In this document: positions 58,323 through 64,000 of the stretch, piece by piece
Position numbering within the stretch: the first letter of the stretch is position 1
Layout: each line of letters begins with the position of its first letter
Assembly (NCBI GenBank): GCA_020627705.1
Contig: JAHDGJ010000002.1
Location: forward strand, 180,220-244,219
Source: Saprospiraceae bacterium
GTDB taxonomy: Bacteria > Bacteroidota > Bacteroidia > Chitinophagales > Saprospiraceae
Direction: 5' to 3'
Length of the DNA stretch: 64,000 bases
Notes under the pieces: model-generated
Seen by the model: the letters and a program-made list of their open reading frames with translations, nothing else
Databases searched by the model: none
What the model was told of the DNA's origin: nothing
Translations under genes and position numbers: made by a program

Positions 58323-58351
58323 ATGCCAATGAAATCTAATTTCATTGGCAT
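58323..58351 (+). terminator. Hairpin after the small lipoprotein gene
   Basis: ATGCCAATGAAA (58323-58334), a 5-nt loop and TTTCATTGGCAT (58340-58351) form a perfect 12-bp stem, followed by TCTTTGTTC. The T content downstream is moderate, so it is a likely terminator. Confidence 0.7.
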
Positions 58352-58360
58352 TCTTTGTTC

Positions 58361-58389
58361 TTGAATTATACAAAGCATTGGTAGTTTTG
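58361..58389 (+). promoter_or_regulatory. Promoter of the TauE/SafE gene
   Basis: TTG at 58361-58363, an 18-nt spacer and TAGTTTTG at 58382-58389. The -7 motif ends 4 nt before ATG 58394, the same spacing as in folB, so transcription would begin at or next to the start codon. Confidence 0.5.
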
Positions 58390-58393
58390 TTGC

Positions 58394-59125
58394 ATGCATG
58401 GATTTATATTGGTGTTGTTGTTTTTTGCTGCCTTTGTATTGGGATCAGCCAAAGCTGGAGTTAAAGGTGTAGGGACTTTAGGGATTGCCATTTTGGCTTC
58501 ATTATTTGGGGCTAAAGAATCCACAGGTGTGGTAGTTCCTATTTTATTGGTAGGTGACGTTTTAGCAGTATGGTACTACAATAGATACTGCAAACTCAAA
58601 TACCTTTTCAAATTTATGCCTGCTATGATGGTCGGTATAGTGGTAGCAGTTTTGTTTGGAAAGGGAATTCCAGAAGAGCAATTCAAAATTTTAATGGGTA
58701 TCATCATTCTTATTGGTGTAACGATCATGTGGTGGCGAGAAAGGCAGAGCCAGGTATCTTTTCCTAATAATTGGTTTTTTGCAGGTTCAATTGGTGTCAT
58801 AGCAGGGATTACAACAATGATTGGAAATTTGGCTGGACCTTTTGTAAATATATTTTTCCTTTCTACTAGGCTCCCGAAGAATGAGTTTATTGCGACTTCT
58901 GCGTGGCTTTATCTTTTGATGAACCTTTTTAAGTTGCCTTTTCACATCTTTGTTTGGGAAACCATTAATACAAGTTCGTTGATTAAAAGCGCTTGGTTGA
59001 GTTTGGCTTTATTGGTGGGATTTGCTGCAGGTATACGCGTGGTAGGTTGGTTTAAAGAAAACAGTTATCGAAGATTCATTCTAATTATGACCGCCATTAG
59101 TGCGATACTTATTTTTGTACGGTGA
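58394..59125 (+). CDS. Sulfite exporter TauE/SafE family protein
   Basis: A 243-residue integral membrane protein with about eight hydrophobic segments. The family start is seen in LVLLFFAAFVLGSAKAGVKGVGTLGIAILASLFG, and GIPEEQFKILMGIIILIGV and AGITTMIGNLAGPFVNIFFLSTRLPKNEFIATSAWLYLLMNLFKLPFH are also typical. Members move sulfite, sulfonates or related anions; the substrate here is unknown. The promoter puts the start of transcription at about the ATG. Confidence 0.88.
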   Translation: MHGFILVLLFFAAFVLGSAKAGVKGVGTLGIAILASLFGAKESTGVVVPILLVGDVLAVWYYNRYCKLKYLFKFMPAMMVGIVVAVLFGKGIPEEQFKILMGIIILIGVTIMWWRERQSQVSFPNNWFFAGSIGVIAGITTMIGNLAGPFVNIFFLSTRLPKNEFIATSAWLYLLMNLFKLPFHIFVWETINTSSLIKSAWLSLALLVGFAAGIRVVGWFKENSYRRFILIMTAISAILIFVR

Positions 59126-59223
59126 AAAAATAATCGTGTCGAGGAAAATAAATACACAGATCTAAAACGTTAAAGGTCAAATTATACGAATACGAGCAGA
59201 ATTACTTCATCAATTTCGAAACA

Positions 59224-59424
59224 ATGAAAAAGCTAACTGTAATTCTTTTGTTCCTAGGATTAAACCTGTTTATGTTTTCATCTTGTGCTAGACAATGCAA
59301 AGGAGGTTCTTGTCCAGCTTGGTCTAACCAATCTTTAAAGGCGAATCTTAAAATTCAAACCCATGTCAATTTTCCTTTTTTAGATGAAATATTAGTCTCC
59401 GAAAATCAAGAAATTAAGGTCTAG
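59224..59424 (+). CDS. Small lipoprotein with Cys-rich mature start, 66 residues
   Basis: A signal sequence KLTVILLFLGLNLFMFSSC with a lipobox (FSSC, Cys21) is followed by ARQCKGGSCPAWSNQSLKA, giving cysteines at 21, 25 and 30. The last half is polar. No family is recognised, though the C-x-C-like SCPAW stretch could bind a metal or form a disulfide. It stands alone between the TauE gene and the YpdA-like gene. Confidence 0.6.
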   Translation: MKKLTVILLFLGLNLFMFSSCARQCKGGSCPAWSNQSLKANLKIQTHVNFPFLDEILVSENQEIKV

Positions 59425-59438
59425 ATAAGGCCTTGGCT

Positions 59439-59455
59439 TACTCCTTTAAGGAGTA
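59439..59455. other. Short palindrome downstream of the 66-residue lipoprotein gene
   Basis: TACTCCTT and AAGGAGTA flank one T. It lies 15 nt after the stop and has no U-run; it may be a weak terminator or an operator. The rest of the 159-nt gap up to 59583 holds no further feature that I can support. Confidence 0.3.
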
Positions 59456-59583
59456 TTGAATGAATAATAATTGGTGCATTTTTTGAAAGTGCATACATTG
59501 GTAAGGTAAAAGTTGATTCTAAGAAAAGCAACAGAATTTACTTTCTCGATGACAACTACAAATGACATGTTAATTTTCATCAA

Positions 59584-60579
59584 ATGAGTCAGTTTGACTT
59601 GATTATAATTGGAGGAGGTCCCAGTGGGATAAACTGCGCTATTGAGGCTACAGCCCGTGGGTTAGATTATATCTTATTAGAAAAGGGAGTTTTAGTCAAT
59701 TCGCTCTTTAATTTCCCAGCGAATATGCAATTCTTTTCTACTTCCCGAAACTTAGAGATTGGGAGTATTCCATTTATATCTCATACCGATAAACCCACAC
59801 GAAAGGAAGCTTTAGAATATTATAGAAGGCTTTATGATTTTTATCAACTCAATGTTTCATTTAAAACGCGAGTGGATGAAGTACACAAAAAAGATGAAGC
59901 ATTTGAAGTTACTACCAGTAAAGGAATATTTTATGCTAAGTATTTGGTTTGTGCTACTGGATTTTATGATCATCCAAATAAGTTAAACATTCAAGGCGAG
60001 GATCTGCCAAAAGTGAAACATTATTATGATGAAGCCCATCATTATATAGGCCAAAAAGTTGTTGTCGTTGGTGGAGCCAATTCGGCTTGTGATGTAGCTT
60101 TAGAGACATGGCAAAAAGGTGCGGAGGTTACTATGGTCATTCGCAAACCAGCGCTTTACGACAAAGTGAAATATTGGATTTTACCAAACATTGAGAACAG
60201 GATTAAAGAGGGATCAATACAAGCTTTTTTCAATTCTAGTTTGATTTCTATTAGCGATGATAAGGTAGATATCAAGACTCCCAAGGGAATCGTAGAAATC
60301 GAAAATGATTTTGTTTTGGCAATGACTGGCTATCGACCTGACTATGCTCTTCTTTCTGCAATGGGTGTAGAAATTTCTTCAGACCAATTTCAAACTCCAA
60401 AGCACAACGTAGAAAACTTTGAATCAAATATTCCTAATCTGTTTTTGATGGGTACTGTATTGGGTGGACTCAAAACATCAAAGTATTTTATCGAAAATAC
60501 CAGGGAACAAGCAGAAACAGTAGTTTCAACAATTTTAAAAAAAGAGTCCTCCCAATGGAAGACTCCTGATTCATGTTAA
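59584..60579 (+). CDS. YpdA-like bacillithiol disulfide reductase (thioredoxin reductase family)
   Basis: A 331-residue flavoprotein. The FAD motif GGGPSG is at residues 10-15 (LIIIGGGPSGINCAIEA), and a second dinucleotide motif VVVVGGANSACDVALE lies near 157-172. It lacks the CxxC active site of thioredoxin reductase. NFPANMQFFSTSRNLEIG and LLEKGVLVNSLFNFP match the YpdA group, which reduces bacillithiol disulfide with NADPH. It implies a bacillithiol-based redox buffer. The synthesis genes (bshA, bshB, bshC) are not in the window. Confidence 0.85.
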   Translation: MSQFDLIIIGGGPSGINCAIEATARGLDYILLEKGVLVNSLFNFPANMQFFSTSRNLEIGSIPFISHTDKPTRKEALEYYRRLYDFYQLNVSFKTRVDEVHKKDEAFEVTTSKGIFYAKYLVCATGFYDHPNKLNIQGEDLPKVKHYYDEAHHYIGQKVVVVGGANSACDVALETWQKGAEVTMVIRKPALYDKVKYWILPNIENRIKEGSIQAFFNSSLISISDDKVDIKTPKGIVEIENDFVLAMTGYRPDYALLSAMGVEISSDQFQTPKHNVENFESNIPNLFLMGTVLGGLKTSKYFIENTREQAETVVSTILKKESSQWKTPDSC

Positions 60580-62486
60580 TTAGAAATTATAATTCGTTGC
60601 CTATTAGATGAGTTAGTAAGATCCAATACATAGTACATGCCATTGGGATAATTGCTTACATCCAGAGTGGTACTGTTCCCACTTGCAATCACTTCACCTA
60701 TCGAATTAATAAGAGTGTAATTACGTATGCCTTCTATTTGTAGCATACCGCGAACTGGGTTTGGAAATACTTTTATTTTAGAATCTTTACTTTCTTTCAG
60801 AGATCTAATATGTGAATATTCATGACTTCCGTCATAGTCAATCATGTTTAAACGATAATAATGTATGTTTTGCTCTTTTATGGGATAATATTTAAAGCTA
60901 TAGGTGTCTCCACTTACTCTAGACCCTTTGCTGTTAATTTCACCAATACTCCCCCAGACTTGATTGTCTAAACTATATTGAATATCAAAATGACTAAAGT
61001 TTAGCTCGTTCGCTGTTTCCCAGGTCAGTTGATGGTAATCACCAATACGTGTTGCCTCAAAACGAACCAACTCTACCGGGACTACTGAAGTAGCAACCCT
61101 GATTTTTACTTCATCGTCAACGTAATCATATTCAATTTCCCAAAAGTGATCTGGATTCGGTAAAAATGGAAAGCCAATAATTCCAAAATTCCCTGAAAGC
61201 TCTCCTTCGGCTTTAACAACTACAAACTCATCTCCTACAGCAGGTACGAAACCGTTGATTAAGTCAAAATCGACGTCCATGTCATTTAAATTAATATCTG
61301 TATCGGGTTGACTCGGAGTAGCTTTAGCTCCTTCCAACATATCATGTCCAATACCAGGACCTGCATTGCTTTCTATTTCCATGTACGCGTAGGAGGCCCC
61401 ACTTCCAGAACCGAAATTGGTGGATAGATTATAAGTGATTTTTCCGGGACTAAATCCAGGAGATATAGTTCCCGATCCTTGAATTGATCCTTCAACTTGG
61501 ATTGCACCAGATCCTTTGATTGTACCATTATTTGTTAGTGTGGTTGGAGCTCCTGAACTATTCCAAATTATCCATTCTCCGTATAGTGGATTATTCGGTT
61601 TGGATAAATCTAAAGTTCCGTTATTCGTAAATGGACTGGTAATTTGAAGAGGAATTTGACCCTGATCTCTAATTTTAATTAGACCATGATTAGAAAAGTC
61701 TGAAGAAGGAAGCCCTTGAATTCCGGATCCTGCAAATGAACCACTTATTCCTTTAATATCTATTTCTCCGCCCGCACTATTGGTAAAATCTGCAATATTG
61801 TATATACATCTTGAGTTAAAATCTGAATCCATAGCGAAGTTTAAATTTCCTGAATTCGTAAGAGATCCGTTAAAACTAACATAAAGACACCAAGCTCCAG
61901 ATCCAGTAAAATTAGCTTCTCCGTTATTTATAAATTCTGCATTGCTATTGCGGATTTGCATTGTACGTCCTGTTACTGAATCACCATTGGTAGCATGAAA
62001 AATACCATTGTTAATAAATGAACAACCCGCGTCAATAAAAAATTTGTAGGTGGATCCCGTGGCGTAAAGTCCAGAAATAGTCAGGGTAGCACCGGAATTA
62101 TTGGTAAAGGTGGAGTTAGCATTAGACGTCATATGGATTCTATTTGCCGTTATTTGACCATCATTAGTAAGACTACTGGTACTATTGAATGTGATTACTG
62201 AATTGGCATCAGCATTACACATTAAAGTTCCATTTCCAGATACTGTTAAGGACGAGGCATTTGAAAGTTCAAGACAATGAACTTCGGCAGCGCTCGCAAT
62301 TTGCACAGCATCACCATTGTCTAAAACAGCGAGATGTGAATTATTAGGTATAACACCCAAATCCCAGTTTGATGCGTCAGACCAAGAAATTCCATCTCCA
62401 AGGCCATTCCAGGTAATGGTCGTTTGAGCAAATAAAGTCATACCTACAAGTAAAAGAAAAAGTAAAGTGTGTAAAAGTCGTTTCAT
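60576..62486 (-). CDS. Secreted repeat protein with T9SS sorting domain
   Basis: A 636-residue exported protein. The signal peptide ends near MTLFAQ, followed by TTITWNGLGDGISWSDASNWDLGVIPNN, a domain start common in Bacteroidota surface proteins. Residues ~80-340 are short Asn/Gly-rich turns (SLTNDGQITANRIHMTSNANSTF, FINNGEANFTGSGAW, FTNNGTLDLSKPNNPL) that suggest a beta-helix. From ~460 there is an Ig-like part, and from ~572 a T9SS type A domain (KVFPNPVRGMLQI, YPNGMYYVLDL). It is likely an adhesin or enzyme scaffold. It overlaps the YpdA-like gene by 4 nt convergently. Confidence 0.85.
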   Translation of the reverse strand: MKRLLHTLLFLLLVGMTLFAQTTITWNGLGDGISWSDASNWDLGVIPNNSHLAVLDNGDAVQIASAAEVHCLELSNASSLTVSGNGTLMCNADANSVITFNSTSSLTNDGQITANRIHMTSNANSTFTNNSGATLTISGLYATGSTYKFFIDAGCSFINNGIFHATNGDSVTGRTMQIRNSNAEFINNGEANFTGSGAWCLYVSFNGSLTNSGNLNFAMDSDFNSRCIYNIADFTNSAGGEIDIKGISGSFAGSGIQGLPSSDFSNHGLIKIRDQGQIPLQITSPFTNNGTLDLSKPNNPLYGEWIIWNSSGAPTTLTNNGTIKGSGAIQVEGSIQGSGTISPGFSPGKITYNLSTNFGSGSGASYAYMEIESNAGPGIGHDMLEGAKATPSQPDTDINLNDMDVDFDLINGFVPAVGDEFVVVKAEGELSGNFGIIGFPFLPNPDHFWEIEYDYVDDEVKIRVATSVVPVELVRFEATRIGDYHQLTWETANELNFSHFDIQYSLDNQVWGSIGEINSKGSRVSGDTYSFKYYPIKEQNIHYYRLNMIDYDGSHEYSHIRSLKESKDSKIKVFPNPVRGMLQIEGIRNYTLINSIGEVIASGNSTTLDVSNYPNGMYYVLDLTNSSNRQRIIISN

Positions 62487-62539
62487 AATTAGTGTAATGA
62501 TTTAAGCCACAAGGTTAATGTCTACAAATTCTAAATTCC

Positions 62540-62555
62540 TCACCCTAACGGGTGA
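62540..62555. other. Short hairpin in the divergent region
   Basis: TCACCC, a TAAC loop and GGGTGA form a 6-bp stem, followed by TTTTA on the plus strand. It lies between two divergent genes and could be an operator or leader hairpin. Confidence 0.3.
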
Positions 62556-62591
62556 TTTTATAAGCTTCGCTCTTTTTCATAATTTGTGCCT

Positions 62592-63758
62592 ATGGATGTT
62601 AAAATTCGAGTGGTACTGCTCATTTTTGTTTTGAGCATTTTGTATGTATTGAGTAAAGGTTTGGTTGACTTAGGAGATCGAGTGAGTAAAGGTTTAGAAA
62701 GCAAGGGTGCTAAAACCGATACTGCTGATAATAAAGGAATGACAGAGTCCTTAAGACTAAAAATCGCAGATGCCAATTACCTTTCAAAACTGCCTTTGGG
62801 TTGCATTCAAAACCCCTTGCCTTATAAATCTGGTATTGTAATTTCGGACTCATCTGATTTGGCAATGCCTCAAGAACATCACCCTGCATTCTACGGATGT
62901 TTTGATTGGCATTCTGCCGTACATGGCCATTGGTCTTTGGTGTTTTTGATGAAGCAATTTCCAAATTTGGAAAATCAGGACAGTATTCGAAAAGTGATCG
63001 ATAAAAACTTAACCAAAGCCAACATTGCAAAAGAGATTGAATATTTTTCACTAAATAAATATTCTAAAAGTTTTGAACGCACCTATGGATGGGCATGGTT
63101 GCTTAAACTTTCTGAAGAACTCTATACATGGGATGATCCGGACGCTAAAAGATGGTTTGAGGCGCTTGAACCATTAAACAAACTCTTATCCCAAAAGTAT
63201 CAGGACTATTTGCCTAAATTGGTTTATCCTATCCGACTAGGAACGCATACCAATACCGCTTTTGGTTTGAGCTTTGCGTATGATTATGCCTCGACAGTTG
63301 GAGATTCTGCTTTGGTCAAAAGTATTTCAACAAGAGCCAAGGATTTTTATTTTAATGATAAAGGATGCCCGTTATCTTGGGAGCCCAGTGGATACGACTT
63401 TCTTTCGCCTTGTTTGCAAGAAGTAGATATCATGCGTAAAGTACTAAGTGATAAAGAATTTGCTTCATGGATTAATGAATTTTTACCCAGTTTTGCAGAC
63501 GGCACTTTTTATATTAAACCAGCAGAAGTGTTGGATAGAAGCGATGGACATTTGGTGCATTTGGATGGAGTGAATTTTTCCCGAGCATGGTGTTTGTATC
63601 CTATTGTGGATTCTTATCCTTATGTCGAACAAATAGCAAATGAAAATTTTAATTTTTCTATTGATAAAATTGTTGATGGCGATTATATGGGAGAGCATTG
63701 GTTAGCTTCTTTTGCGCTCTATGCATATCAACAAAATTTAAATAATTCAAACAACTAA
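62592..63758 (+). CDS. DUF2891 family protein
   Basis: A 388-residue protein with an N-terminal hydrophobic segment (VRVVLL-type, IRVVLLIFVLSILYVLSKGL) that anchors or exports it. The DUF2891 signature is seen in HPAFYGCFDWHSAVHGHWSLVFLM, RTYGWAWLLKLSEEL, YPIRLGTHTNTAFGLSFAYDYA and WEPSGYDFLSPCLQEVDIMRKVL. The fold is (alpha/alpha)-barrel-like and resembles glycan-active enzymes, but activity is unproven. ATG 62592 is chosen over GTG 62586. A lipoprotein gene starts 1 nt after the stop. Confidence 0.85.
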   Translation: MDVKIRVVLLIFVLSILYVLSKGLVDLGDRVSKGLESKGAKTDTADNKGMTESLRLKIADANYLSKLPLGCIQNPLPYKSGIVISDSSDLAMPQEHHPAFYGCFDWHSAVHGHWSLVFLMKQFPNLENQDSIRKVIDKNLTKANIAKEIEYFSLNKYSKSFERTYGWAWLLKLSEELYTWDDPDAKRWFEALEPLNKLLSQKYQDYLPKLVYPIRLGTHTNTAFGLSFAYDYASTVGDSALVKSISTRAKDFYFNDKGCPLSWEPSGYDFLSPCLQEVDIMRKVLSDKEFASWINEFLPSFADGTFYIKPAEVLDRSDGHLVHLDGVNFSRAWCLYPIVDSYPYVEQIANENFNFSIDKIVDGDYMGEHWLASFALYAYQQNLNNSNN

Positions 63759-63759
63759 T

Positions 63760-64000
63760 ATGTACAATTCATTTAAAATTGCCTTACTTTTTACGGTAAC
63801 CTTACTCATTACTTCGTGTGGAAGTGATCGTCAAAACGAACTCGAATTTAACGGCCAAACGTTAGCTCTTACAGGTGGAATCATCGAAAGTTATGGTGAG
63901 AATTCGGATGGAAGTTTTGATTGGGATGTATCCCTTTACGGTGGATCTTTAGTCATTAATACCCAAACACAAGAGGCTACAGGCAGTGGGCCAATCTTGT
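63760..64000 (+). CDS. Lipoprotein, 5' part only
   Basis: A frame beginning ATG 63760, 1 nt after the DUF2891 stop, and open to the end of the window (80 codons). The signal sequence SFKIALLFTVTLLITSC has a lipobox (ITSC, Cys20), followed by GSDRQNELEFNGQTLAL and Gly-rich segments (GGIIESYGENSDGSFDWDVS and LYGGSLVINTQTQ). It resembles Bacteroidota lipoproteins with a beta-sandwich body. The family cannot be named from this part. Confidence 0.7.
   Translation, partial: MYNSFKIALLFTVTLLITSCGSDRQNELEFNGQTLALTGGIIESYGENSDGSFDWDVSLYGGSLVINTQTQEATGSGPIL

Noticed and set aside
58166-58399. Minus-strand frame of 77 residues over the small lipoprotein gene
   Set aside because: The plus-strand lipoprotein has a clear signal and lipobox, and this frame crosses the 12-bp hairpin.
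59461-59583. Possible small gene or promoter before the YpdA-like gene
   Set aside because: Only short frames and a weak TACTTTCT motif at poor spacing are present, and a pair of GTGCAT repeats is too short to support a call.

Overview
The window is a 64 kb stretch of an AT-rich chromosome from a free-living Bacteroidota bacterium. The evidence is four secreted proteins with C-terminal type IX secretion (T9SS) sorting domains, a PorP/SprF-family protein, an SprE/PorW-like lipoprotein, Bacteroidota-typical families (GSCFA, DUF5606, fused alpha/beta E1 dehydrogenase), few Shine-Dalgarno sequences, and several TAnnTTTG -7 promoter motifs. The gene set would fit Saprospiria or a related marine lineage, but that placement is inference. 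I saw no rRNA, tRNA, CRISPR array, insertion sequence, prophage or integrase.

Layout. 1-4980: the 3' end of a fasciclin-domain T9SS cargo gene, then two tandem copies of an ECF sigma factor plus a protein that looks like a dual membrane-spanning anti-sigma factor (cytoplasmic head, one inner-membrane helix, periplasmic linker, C-terminal outer-membrane barrel). 4981-13840: folB, an acyl-CoA dehydrogenase, a DUF389 membrane protein, small conserved genes, a fused E1 dehydrogenase and recO. 13994-22998: an OmpA-like protein, aroA, osmC, phoH, aroB, a glycosyltransferase, hemW and a BamA-like outer-membrane protein. 23035-34248: a class A penicillin-binding protein, small membrane proteins, a secreted hydrolase, a HEAT-cyclophilin lipoprotein, gcvT, a GbsR/MarR regulator, DUF1015 and an amidohydrolase. 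34382-42452: a 1178-residue BNR/MopE-repeat surface protein, a YheT-like hydrolase, a GSCFA protein, and a two-gene cassette of an unknown protein plus a cytoplasmic trypsin-like protease. 42610-50045: porP/sprF-like, bactofilin, atpZ-like genes without an ATP synthase operon, the sprE-like gene, an M23 peptidase and an epimerase. 50107-64000: a peptide ABC transporter without ATPase genes, HU, a split transketolase, an L,D-transpeptidase, small lipoproteins, a TauE/SafE transporter, a YpdA-like reductase, a T9SS cargo, DUF2891 and the start of another lipoprotein.

Themes. Envelope biogenesis and surface secretion dominate: T9SS parts and cargos, beta-barrels, a peptidoglycan synthase, an M23 peptidase, an L,D-transpeptidase and bactofilin. 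Two shikimate genes (aroA, aroB) lie within 4 kb of each other. The most interesting parts are the duplicated sigma/trans-envelope anti-sigma module with its structured leaders, and the cytosolic protease cassette at 40021-42452. Three genes too short or too incomplete for ordinary ORF calling were found by reading the sequence: 34075-34248 (minus), 58121-58273 (plus) and 63760-64000 (plus, partial).
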